Shown: positions 26,601 through 32,558 of the stretch, one piece after another
Layout: each line of letters opens with the position of its first letter
Position numbering within the stretch: position 1 is the stretch's first letter
Assembly: GCA_002296965.1 (NCBI GenBank)
Contig: DBIW01000031.1
Coordinates: forward strand, 1 to 64,000
DNA from: Treponema sp. UBA792
Lineage (GTDB): Bacteria > Spirochaetota > Spirochaetia > Treponematales > Treponemataceae
DNA length: 64,000 nucleotides
Reading direction: 5' to 3'
Made by a program: the position numbers and the translations under genes
Notes under the pieces: generated by a model
The model's input: the letters and a program-made list of their open reading frames with translations, nothing else
What the model was told of the DNA's origin: nothing
Databases searched by the model: none

Positions 26601-27296
26601 CGCGTAATGAATGTCGTTTGTTACTACCGCCGGAATCCCGAGCTTTTCCGCCAATGCCAGCAGTTTCGGCGCGACATATCTTTCCTCAGGAATCGCATGA
26701 TCCTGAATTTCTATGAAGTAATTGTCCTTTCCGAAAAGTTTCTGATATTTGAGCGCGAGTTTCTCCGCTCCGTCATCGTCATCCGCCAGCAGAGCCTGCG
26801 GAAGTTCTCCGGCAATACACGCGGACAGGCAGATAAGTCCCTCGTGGTATTTTTCCAGAAGCTCAAAGTCGATTCGCGGCTTGTAGTACAATCCTTCGGT
26901 ATATGCCAGCGATGACAGCCAGCACAGGTTCTTGTAGCCTTCCGCATTCTTGCACAGAAGAATGAGGTGATAGTTGTATTTCTTGTGGCCCGCGGATTCG
27001 GAATATCTTGTGGGATTCTTCTCCAGATGGCTTCCTTCCGACACGTAGAATTCCTCTCCGCATATCGGATTTATTCCGTTTATATGGCAGAGCTTCTCGA
27101 AATTCAGCACGCCGAACATATTTCCGTGGTCGGTCAGAGCCAGCGCCTTCATGTTAAGCTGCTTTGCCTTCGCAACGAGCTTGTCTATCTTGGAGCAGCC
27201 GTCAAGCAGGGAGTAGTCGGAATGTACATGAAGGTGGACAAAATTTGATACCGGAGTGCCTTCCGGCGCATCGTCGAATTTGTGATAGTCAGCCAT
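23685..27296 (-). CDS. dnaE: DNA polymerase III alpha subunit
   Basis: 1203 aa. The N-terminal PHP domain has HLHVHSDYSLLDG and LTDHGNMFG. The polymerase palm catalytic acids lie in PDFDVDMCFEGR. Also present are GRGSGAGSLVAYA, the helix-hairpin-helix region around GLMGIKGMGEAA, and an OB-fold near the C-terminus. This is the replicative DnaE1-type polymerase. It heads an operon with the YggT-like gene and recG. TATAAT lies 6 bases before the ATG with no ribosome site, and a 9-bp perfect inverted repeat brackets the -10 box and covers the start codon, so transcription or translation may be controlled there. Confidence 0.96.
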   Translation of the reverse strand: MADYHKFDDAPEGTPVSNFVHLHVHSDYSLLDGCSKIDKLVAKAKQLNMKALALTDHGNMFGVLNFEKLCHINGINPICGEEFYVSEGSHLEKNPTRYSESAGHKKYNYHLILLCKNAEGYKNLCWLSSLAYTEGLYYKPRIDFELLEKYHEGLICLSACIAGELPQALLADDDDGAEKLALKYQKLFGKDNYFIEIQDHAIPEERYVAPKLLALAEKLGIPAVVTNDIHYADRDDAEAQDALLCIGTKKLVTDTDRMKFANDSFYMKTESEMRMLFPNNPELIENSMRIASMCDLTIPQYKTEQLKDCLPVYKIPEGFVSQDAYVLYLVETGLRKRYKKITKEIVDRAMYELGIIFQMGFSGYFLIVWDFINWSKTHGIPIGPGRGSGAGSLVAYAMTITDIDPFKYKLIFERFLNPERVSMPDFDVDMCFEGRQDVIQYTRDKYGDPQVGHIITFGTLKAKNALADVGRVLGIPLNDVNMLKKGIPDNPKAKLKDAFTEPDEKHPDNGQLIKFKDDPRFKKLFELAFKLENVIKNTGLHASGIVIGKSILPDWAPVYKDAKTGKVAVQYTMDIIEPCGLVKMDYLGLKTLTLIKYAERIIHKRPGLENFTAERDIPIDDKETFDLFCRGDAVAIFQFESPGMQKILRQAQPHRIEELVALNALYRPGPLDYIPQYIEGKWHPETVHYPDPCLEDILKETYGVMVYQEQVMQVAQRIAGFSLGGADMLRRAMGKKKPEVLMGKKKEFIQGAIRNGFTEEHAAEIFEIMVPFAGYGFNKSHAAAYSVVAYRTGYLKAHFPAEFIAANLTNEITSTDKLPQYIAEGRAMGLSIDPPDVNRSDIVFDVVEGRIVFGLMGIKGMGEAAAQAVVDERKNSGPFKSFMDFCLRIDLRTVNKRSIEVLIRTGAFDHTGEKEGLQQNRPTLLTNLDAAVDYASDIQESRMSGQGDLFGELDDGNTSYTEFVFKRIDDVPRMELLNMEKECIGCYISGHPLDEYKKAIDRAVTLRSSNITRIAAESRADRENQLNSGMKPWQLKDSGKSYTALGMLTELRTIRTKKGDEMAFCKLNDYDGLIDCTFFPKIWESLKPKIQNDGIYALRGKVDGQRDTPSLLVDSIEDAAALENHSIQSVHIQMEPLFGANSDIAIMKDFLFDKTGNCHVYFHVDTGGNPYIVKANEQMRVSPDQETLKQLSEMPFVKEIWCE

Positions 27297-27320
27297 GCGG
27301 CGATTATATCACCGCATGGC
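27292..27320. promoter_or_regulatory. Inverted repeat around the dnaE -10 box and start codon
   Basis: GCCATGCGG (27292-27300) and CCGCATGGC (27312-27320) are perfect 9-bp arms separated by 11 bases. On the minus strand the -10 box TATAAT (27303-27308) is in the spacer and the dnaE ATG (27294-27296) is inside the downstream arm. There is no U-run after it, so it is not a terminator for the GH2 gene. It could be an operator or an mRNA hairpin at the 5' end. Confidence 0.55.
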
Positions 27321-27334
27321 CAAAAGCAAAAGAC

Positions 27335-30300
27335 CTACCGGCTGAACTTGAACCACTTGAAGTCGAAATTGCAGCCCGGAAGGAACACGAAGCTGATTTT
27401 CTGGCTTCCGCTCACCGGGGAAATCTCAAATGTCTTCTCCTCGTAGCCGTCGGTGTGGGCGAATTCAATCACCTGGGTTGAATTCTTTCCGTCATCGCCG
27501 AAGAATTTCACGTTTATCGTGTTGTTCTCGGTATTGGATTTTCCGCAGATTGTCAGCTTTGCCGCGCTTTCCGTTCCGAAGTCCATATTTCCGAAGTCAA
27601 GGTTCACGTTGTTTCCGATTCCCTCGACGGTTTCAGCTGTCCTTGTGAACGTGTCGCCCGAAATCACGTCGGCGTCCAGCGCGCGCAGCCTTGCCGTCGC
27701 CTTTGGCGTCTTGTCAAAGTAGAATCCGTGGAAGTACAGCTCATGCGGGAATGCGACCGAAACCGTGTGCACGCCGAAAAGCCTTTTTTTCAGGGTGAAG
27801 ACGTTCTCGCTGTAGACATTGTAGATTGACTCGTGGCTGTAGGTGAATTTTCCGAGGCACTCGCCGCCGGTTGCCGAAGGTTTCGTTCCTTCCGCGGTGG
27901 TTCCGTCGCCCGGCGTTCCGTCCCAGATTTCCACTGGAACTTCCGTCTCGAACGTGAAAATCGGAATGTGGATTGTGTCCGCGCCGTCCTTTCCGAAGTC
28001 AACCTTGTCGAATGCGATCCAGGTCGGTCCGATTCCCCTGTTGGAGATTCCGGACTCAAGGCAGACCGGGGCCTTTTCCCTTGCCGCGTCCCATCTGTTC
28101 TGGCGGCACGCCTCGATAATCTTGTACGGATTGAGCTTCGGGTTTCCGATTCCGCTTACGCTGAAATTCAGGTCGCTGAGAACCTCATCAAGCTGAGTGC
28201 CGTTTCTTGCCGTGCACCGCAGAATGCATTCGCCGTCGCAGGCAGCCTTTACCGTCGCGGTTTCGGTTCCGCTTCCTTCGCCCTGTTTCTCCAGAACCTC
28301 GATGTAGTCGCTCGGAACACATTCCTTCAGGACCGGATTCCAGTTGATTTCCTTAATCGAGGCGTTTTCCGGAAGAACCTTGCAGGTCACTTTGATTTCC
28401 CTGTTTTCCGGAGTCAGTTTTGTGCAGCCTTCTGCGATAATCTCGGTTTTTCTTGACGGAATGAAGTCCTTTTCCGGCTTGACCGAAAGGTCAGGAGCTG
28501 TTTCATTCCATTCCTTTCCGTCGAATTTCATGGAGACTGTAGGAAGCTCCCTGCTTGCCGCTGTAACCACAAATCCGCTTTCTGACGCTCCGTCGTTCTT
28601 CATTCTGACGATTGCCACAAGCCTGTTCGCGAAAAGCTTTCTGCTGAGCGAATTTCCGCCCTGAGGAGTGTACTCGTCGTAGTCGGTGGAGTCTCCGTTG
28701 TCCATTCCCACAAGCTCCGCCCCGCCGCTCACGTTGAACGTGATGTAGTTCCTTGCGTTCTCTACCGGTTCTCCGTCTGCGTCCGCGGTCATTATGTCTA
28801 TGAAGAAAAGGTCTCCGAAGCCGCCTTCCTCCGGCTTCATGATGATTTTCGCCGGGTCTCCGAATGAGCACTTCACGTCCTGCGCTACGGCTTTTCCGTC
28901 CGCGCCGTATGCGACCGCCTTCAGTTCGCCTTTGTGATATTCGGTCTGCCACCGTCCGAACGGCTCTGAGTCCTTTTCGTGATTTATGTTGCGCCTGCCG
29001 AGCGATTTTCCGTTGAAGAAAAGCTCCACCGCGGCGGCGTTCGTGTAGGCTTTTACGTCGATTGTCTGGCCTTCGTTCCAGTCCCAGTACGGAAGGAGAT
29101 GTACGAACGGCTCCGTATTTTTGCCCGCCCATTCCGATTTATATAGAAAGAAAGTGTCTTTCGGGAATCCTGCCGTGTCAATCTGGCCGAAGTATGAGCT
29201 TTTCGTGTGGTAGGGAGTCGGCTCGCCGATGTAGTCCCAGCCCGTCCAGATGTACTGTCCCGCGCTGAAGCGGTTGTCGCGGTCGCCGGTGATGAGAGTC
29301 TGCGAGTTCGCCGCCCCCCAGGGAACGGTGCAGTTTCCGAGCGTCGAGCACTGGCCGTCGCTGAAAGTAACCAGCTTGAGGTTTTCGGGGAAATGGTAGA
29401 TTCCGCGGCTCTGTACAGTGGAGCCTGTCTCGCTTCCGTAAATCTTCCATTCCGGATATTTTCCGTGATGCTCGTCGTAAAGCCGCTCAAGGTAGTTGTA
29501 GCCGACAGTTCCGATGTTCTTCGCACATTCCTGCGCTCCGTCGGTCATCATGTAGTTTGAGGCGATTGTGATTTCAGCGTTTCCGTCCGGATCGTGCCTT
29601 CTGACGATTTGTGAGAGATTCTTCGTGATCGCAAGTCCGTTTCCGACGTGCGTGTCGTAAATTTCGTTTCCGATTGACCACATGATAAGGCTCGGATGGT
29701 TTCTGTCCTTGCGTACCCAGGAGACCGCATCGCGCTCGTGCCATTCATTGAACCAGTTTCCGTAGTCGAACGTCGTCTTCGGTTTTTCCCACATGTCGAA
29801 CGCCTCGTCGTCAATCAGGAGGCCAAGCTCGTCGGCAAGATCCATCCAGGCCTTCGGCGGGGGATTATGCGAGCAGCGTACAGAATTCACTCCCATCTCC
29901 TTGAGCTTGAGGAACTGCCGCCGCTGCGCGTTCACGTCGAATGCGGCTCCCAGGGCTCCGTGGTCGTGGTGTTGGCATGCGCCGAAAATTTTCCTGTGGC
30001 GTCCGTTCAGGAAAAATCCTTCGTTGTTCGTGAATTCAAATGTCTTGAATCCGAGATTCTGGCTGACGGAATCGGTGACATTTCCGTCCTTGTCCAGAAG
30101 TTCCGTTTTTGCCGTATAGAAATAAGGATCGTCGATGTCCCAGAGCCGCGGAGATGAGACAGAAAGCTCCTCGTGCGTGCGGGAGAGCGGAGCAGAGCCG
30201 AGAGACGGCACGACCTGATGAAGATAGTCCGCCTCGTCGGAGCTAAGAGGAAGAGGTGCGGCGGGGGAAACCGATTTCGCCAGAATTTCGCCGGTTCTTC

Positions 30301-30919
30301 CGGTAATTGTGTTTACCACCGTATGTCCGTCCAGATCGCCGGCGACCTCCACGGAATTTTTCACCGTCCATTCACCGTCAAGCCTGTTTTTGTCGGCAGG
30401 ACGGCAGACAAAGTATGTTCCGTCGGAGGCAAGGTGAGTCCGCGGCGCGTTTATGAGCGTCACGTCCCTGAAAATTCCGGCTCCGGAGTACCAGCGCGTG
30501 TTCGGAGACTGATAGACCGCAATCACAAGAATTTCGTTTTCGCCTGTTTTTACAAGCCGGGAAATATCGAATTCAAAGGTGGCGTAGCCGTATTTCCATT
30601 CGCCGGCCTTTTTTCCGTTAATCCAGACTGCGCTGTTCATGTACACTCCCTCGAAGCGGACCGCCGTGTGCCGGTTGCCGGTCTCCGCCTTAGTCAGCGT
30701 GAACGTCTTTTTATAGCATCCGACGCTGTTCTTGTACAAATCCTTTGTATGATGAATCATCCAGTCGTGAGGAATTCTTACCGGCCTGTATACGGCCGCT
30801 TTGGCCGCCGTCAGAAAATCTTCCGGATTAAAAAGTACCGGTTCCTTGTCCTTATACATTTTGTCAGAGTCAAGCGGAATTTCTGAAAATTCCCAGCCGT
30901 CATTAAAAAGAGTTGTCAT
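27335..30919 (-). CDS. Glycoside hydrolase family 2 enzyme, beta-galactosidase-like, with C-terminal accessory domains
   Basis: 1194 aa with no signal peptide, so probably cytoplasmic. The order is: jelly-roll sugar-binding domain (RIPHDWMIHHTKD), immunoglobulin-like domain, TIM barrel, then several beta domains. The barrel has the acid/base Glu in MWSIGNEIYD (Glu419) and a probable nucleophile in IYGSETGS (Glu497). SVRCSHNPPP and YIWTGWDYIGEP are typical of GH2 beta-galactosidases. The last ~130 residues resemble a carbohydrate-binding module, ending FDFKWFKFSR. Beta-galactosidase is the best guess; a related GH2 activity cannot be excluded. It is a single-gene unit. TATAAT lies 8 bases before the ATG. 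Confidence 0.88.
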   Translation of the reverse strand: MTTLFNDGWEFSEIPLDSDKMYKDKEPVLFNPEDFLTAAKAAVYRPVRIPHDWMIHHTKDLYKNSVGCYKKTFTLTKAETGNRHTAVRFEGVYMNSAVWINGKKAGEWKYGYATFEFDISRLVKTGENEILVIAVYQSPNTRWYSGAGIFRDVTLINAPRTHLASDGTYFVCRPADKNRLDGEWTVKNSVEVAGDLDGHTVVNTITGRTGEILAKSVSPAAPLPLSSDEADYLHQVVPSLGSAPLSRTHEELSVSSPRLWDIDDPYFYTAKTELLDKDGNVTDSVSQNLGFKTFEFTNNEGFFLNGRHRKIFGACQHHDHGALGAAFDVNAQRRQFLKLKEMGVNSVRCSHNPPPKAWMDLADELGLLIDDEAFDMWEKPKTTFDYGNWFNEWHERDAVSWVRKDRNHPSLIMWSIGNEIYDTHVGNGLAITKNLSQIVRRHDPDGNAEITIASNYMMTDGAQECAKNIGTVGYNYLERLYDEHHGKYPEWKIYGSETGSTVQSRGIYHFPENLKLVTFSDGQCSTLGNCTVPWGAANSQTLITGDRDNRFSAGQYIWTGWDYIGEPTPYHTKSSYFGQIDTAGFPKDTFFLYKSEWAGKNTEPFVHLLPYWDWNEGQTIDVKAYTNAAAVELFFNGKSLGRRNINHEKDSEPFGRWQTEYHKGELKAVAYGADGKAVAQDVKCSFGDPAKIIMKPEEGGFGDLFFIDIMTADADGEPVENARNYITFNVSGGAELVGMDNGDSTDYDEYTPQGGNSLSRKLFANRLVAIVRMKNDGASESGFVVTAASRELPTVSMKFDGKEWNETAPDLSVKPEKDFIPSRKTEIIAEGCTKLTPENREIKVTCKVLPENASIKEINWNPVLKECVPSDYIEVLEKQGEGSGTETATVKAACDGECILRCTARNGTQLDEVLSDLNFSVSGIGNPKLNPYKIIEACRQNRWDAAREKAPVCLESGISNRGIGPTWIAFDKVDFGKDGADTIHIPIFTFETEVPVEIWDGTPGDGTTAEGTKPSATGGECLGKFTYSHESIYNVYSENVFTLKKRLFGVHTVSVAFPHELYFHGFYFDKTPKATARLRALDADVISGDTFTRTAETVEGIGNNVNLDFGNMDFGTESAAKLTICGKSNTENNTINVKFFGDDGKNSTQVIEFAHTDGYEEKTFEISPVSGSQKISFVFLPGCNFDFKWFKFSR

Positions 30920-30927
30920 ATCCGGAA

Positions 30928-30933
30928 ATTATA
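30928..30933 (-). promoter_or_regulatory. -10 box of the GH2 gene, nearly leaderless
   Basis: Minus strand TATAAT at 30928-30933, 8 bases before the ATG at 30919. No ribosome site lies between. The -35 region is poor, with AT-rich DNA upstream. Confidence 0.4.
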
Positions 30934-31002
30934 ATATGGAAATTTGAAAGATAAAAGCGAAAAACGTTGTATAAAAGTCTTTATTTTTTGGATTTATTCA
31001 TC

Positions 31003-31052
31003 CGTGGCTCCGGGACATTCATCCCGTCTGATTTCTGCGTAGGAGCCAGGAA
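31003..31052 (-). other. Structured intergenic segment downstream of the SRP RNA
   Basis: Arms TGGCTCC (31006-31012) and GGAGCCA (31043-31049) enclose an inner GGGA/TCCC hairpin (31013-31026). It lies between the SRP RNA terminator and the GH2 gene. It could be a small RNA or a second terminator. No family is recognised. Confidence 0.3.
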
Positions 31053-31074
31053 ATTCTTGATCCGGCGGAACATA

Positions 31075-31177
31075 CAAAAAAGCCCAGGCTGACTACGGCA
31101 CAGATTCCGGCCTCATACCGTTGCTTCCTTCCGGATCTGGCGGAGTTTTGAGTCGGCTTCTTGCATAGCACCTGGGC
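31075..31177 (-). ncRNA. ffs: Signal recognition particle RNA (bacterial small type, 4.5S)
   Basis: The minus strand from 31177 to 31082 (about 96 bases) folds end to end. It starts GCCCAGGTGCTATGC and ends GTCAGCCTGGGC. The apical part holds the invariant SRP domain IV sequence CCGGAAGGAAGCAACGG with its asymmetric loop. It binds Ffh and directs membrane proteins to the translocon. Six U residues (31075-31080) right after the closing arm make an intrinsic terminator out of the RNA's own stem. The 5' end lies only two bases after the tRNA-Ser(GGA) gene, so it is probably processed from a common transcript. Confidence 0.93.
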
Positions 31178-31179
31178 AA

Positions 31180-31265
31180 CGGAAAGAGGGGGATTCGAAC
31201 CCCCGGTACCTTGTGGGTACGCACGCCTTCCAAGCGTGTACCTTAAACCTCTCGGACATCTTTCC
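31180..31265 (-). tRNA. tRNA-Ser (anticodon GGA)
   Basis: The minus strand folds as a class II tRNA with a 7-bp acceptor stem (GGAAAGA with TCTTTCC), a long variable arm and the anticodon loop CTTGGAA, giving anticodon GGA. The discriminator base is G, as expected for serine. CCA is not encoded. It reads UCC and UCU. It directly precedes the SRP RNA. Confidence 0.95.
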
Positions 31266-31280
31266 ACGGTGAATGAATAC

Positions 31281-31308
31281 AAAAAAAGCCCATCAAACAG
31301 ATGAGCTT
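31281..31308 (-). terminator. Rho-independent terminator after tRNA-Arg
   Basis: On the minus strand AAAGCTCATC and GATGGGCTTT form a 10-bp stem with a 5-base loop, followed by a run of U. It separates the tRNA-Arg from tRNA-Ser(GGA)-ffs, so readthrough or an unrecognised promoter must supply the latter pair. Confidence 0.75.
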
Positions 31309-31310
31309 TA

Positions 31311-31385
31311 TGAGACTAACACGATTCGAACGTGCGACCCCCACCTCCGCAGGGTGGTGCTCTAATCCAGCTGAGCTATAGTCTC
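31311..31385 (-). tRNA. tRNA-Arg (anticodon GCG)
   Basis: The minus strand forms a class I cloverleaf with acceptor GAGACTA/TAGTCTC, anticodon stem CCACC/GGTGG and loop CTGCGGA. Anticodon positions 34-36 therefore read GCG. Arg identity bases are present: C35, A20 in the D-loop, and discriminator A. CCA is not encoded. Most bacteria read CGU/CGC/CGA with an ACG anticodon edited to inosine. A GCG anticodon reads only CGC and CGU. Confidence 0.88.
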
Positions 31386-31390
31386 AGACA

Positions 31391-31410
31391 AAACACTGAT
31401 GAAGGTGTTT
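31391..31410 (-). terminator. Weak hairpin between tRNA-Ser(GCT) and tRNA-Arg
   Basis: AAACAC/GTGTTT arms form a 6-bp stem with a short U-rich 3' side on the minus strand. It could be a weak terminator or a processing hairpin. Confidence 0.35.
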
Positions 31411-31415
31411 GTGTT

Positions 31416-31500
31416 CGGAGGCGACAGGAGTTGAACCTGCCCGGCCCTTTCGGTACCGACGGATTAGCAATCCGTTGTATTACCGCTCTACCACACCTCC
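31416..31500 (-). tRNA. tRNA-Ser (anticodon GCT)
   Basis: Class II cloverleaf with acceptor GGAGGTG/CGCCTCC, anticodon stem ACGGA/TCCGT, loop TTGCTAA and anticodon GCT. It has a long variable arm and discriminator G. It reads AGC and AGU. CCA is not encoded. Confidence 0.95.
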
Positions 31501-31508
31501 ATTGAGTC

Positions 31509-31594
31509 CGGAGCGAGAGGGATTCGAACCCCCGGTAACTTGCGCTACAACGGTTTTCAAGACCGCCCCAGTACGACCGCTTTGGTATCGCTCC
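31509..31594 (-). tRNA. tRNA-Ser (anticodon TGA)
   Basis: Class II cloverleaf with acceptor GGAGCGA/TCGCTCC, anticodon stem GCGGT/ACCGT, loop CTTGAAA and anticodon TGA. It has a long variable arm and discriminator G. It reads UCA (and UCG or UCU by wobble). It is first in the cluster, 8 bases before tRNA-Ser(GCT). Confidence 0.95.
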
Positions 31595-31608
31595 AATTTG
31601 TAGGCATC

Positions 31609-31637
31609 ACTTTATATTTTTTCATTGTTTCTGTCAA
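31609..31637 (-). promoter_or_regulatory. Promoter of the tRNA-Ser/Arg/SRP RNA cluster
   Basis: Minus strand -35 TTGACA (31632-31637), 17-base spacer, -10 TAAAGT (31609-31614), with TATAAA overlapping as an alternative. It lies about 15 bases before the first tRNA. Confidence 0.65.
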
Positions 31638-31656
31638 TAGCGCGCGGGAAAAATTC

Positions 31657-31685
31657 TTGACTTGACCGGACTTTGTTCTTAGATT
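31657..31685 (+). promoter_or_regulatory. Promoter of the DUF308 gene
   Basis: -35 TTGACT (31657-31662), 17-base spacer, -10 TAGATT (31680-31685). Divergent from the tRNA cluster promoter. It leaves a leader of about 40 bases with the ribosome site GAGAGGTGG. Confidence 0.5.
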
Positions 31686-31732
31686 TATTAAAAATACGAT
31701 TTCCGTTCGTTGCGGAAAAAGAGAGGTGGAAA

Positions 31733-32293
31733 ATGAGGAAATGGAATTTTCTTATCGGTGGAATTCTTGCGGTTCTGGGTATTCTTCTTATAATATTCCC
31801 GCAGGCATGTGTCAAGGTTGTCGTTATTGCGCTCGGACTCGGCTCGATAGCGGATGCGGTATATAATCTGATATACACAAGAAAACTCTTTGCCGACATA
31901 GGACTTGGGCTTCCTGTCGTGGTGAAGAGCATCGCCGGAATTCTTGTCGGTGTTCTTGCCGTGGTGCTTCCGCTTGCCTTTGCCGGAACAATGTGGACGG
32001 TGATGATTTATGTTCTTGCCGTTTATCTTGTGCTGTATTCGCTGACGGGTTTTTATTATTGCGCGAGGCTCCGGAATACAGGAATAGAGCGCAGGAATAT
32101 CATTCTTGAGAATTTCACCTGTCTTCTTGCCGCCGTTCTTCTTTTTATCATTCCGACTGAAGTTCTCGGCGTGATTGTAATAAGGGTGATAGGTGCCGTT
32201 TCCGTTATTCTTGGTGCCGTGCTGCTTGTCCTTGAGTACAGGCTTGCGAGAAACACCGTTACAATAAAGGCCGAGGTGACTGACGACAACTGA
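31733..32293 (+). CDS. DUF308/HdeD-like membrane protein
   Basis: 186 aa from the ATG at 31733, which sits behind GAGAGGTGG. The frame is open further upstream but without a ribosome site. About six membrane helices come in pairs, as in HdeD and DUF308 proteins (LIGGILAVLGILLIIFP, GIVLPLAF-like repeat, VIRVIGAVSVILGAVLL). The function of the family is unclear; HdeD is linked to acid stress in E. coli. Single-gene unit with its own promoter and a hairpin terminator. Confidence 0.75.
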   Translation: MRKWNFLIGGILAVLGILLIIFPQACVKVVVIALGLGSIADAVYNLIYTRKLFADIGLGLPVVVKSIAGILVGVLAVVLPLAFAGTMWTVMIYVLAVYLVLYSLTGFYYCARLRNTGIERRNIILENFTCLLAAVLLFIIPTEVLGVIVIRVIGAVSVILGAVLLVLEYRLARNTVTIKAEVTDDN

Positions 32294-32297
32294 CCGT

Positions 32298-32317
32298 TTC
32301 TGCATATTTATGCAGAA
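32298..32317 (+). terminator. Hairpin after the DUF308 gene
   Basis: TTCTGCATA (32298-32306) and TATGCAGAA (32309-32317) are perfect 9-bp arms with a 2-base spacer, or a 4-base loop if the last pair opens. The U-run after it is weak (TTCATTGTTTT). It sits 4 bases after the stop codon. Confidence 0.5.
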
Positions 32318-32321
32318 TTCA

Positions 32322-32350
32322 TTGTTTTATTAGTTGAAATTCTGTATACT
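32322..32350 (+). promoter_or_regulatory. Promoter of pgi, with a long structured leader
   Basis: -35 TTGTTT (32322-32327), 17-base spacer, -10 TATACT (32345-32350). The start would be near 32357, leaving about 200 bases before the pgi ATG. That leader contains a perfect 7-bp hairpin (GGTTCCG 32460-32466 with CGGAACC 32481-32487) and a smaller GCGGA/TCCGC hairpin upstream. No known riboswitch class is recognised. Confidence 0.45.
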
Positions 32351-32558
32351 CACGCTCATATCGGAAGAAGGATTCTGATTTTTGCGGACGGCTTCATTCT
32401 CCGCGCCAGCGCCTGATTTGGGGAATGAGGCCGGACTGCGATGCCCTGTGGAGACGGATGGTTCCGTGCGCGCTTTGTGCCGGAACCGTTCATTTCCGGG
32501 AATCACGAATCCTGAATTTCTTTCCGTCATTTCTTTTCATATATAAAGAGGTTTTTCT

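Noticed and set aside
30173..30886. Plus-strand frame of 237 codons opposite the GH2 gene
   Set aside because: Antisense to conserved GH2 sequence, Arg/Val-rich, no domain, no ribosome site.
31019..31282. Minus-strand frame of 87 codons
   Set aside because: It covers tRNA-Ser(GGA) and the SRP RNA; structural RNA explains the sequence.
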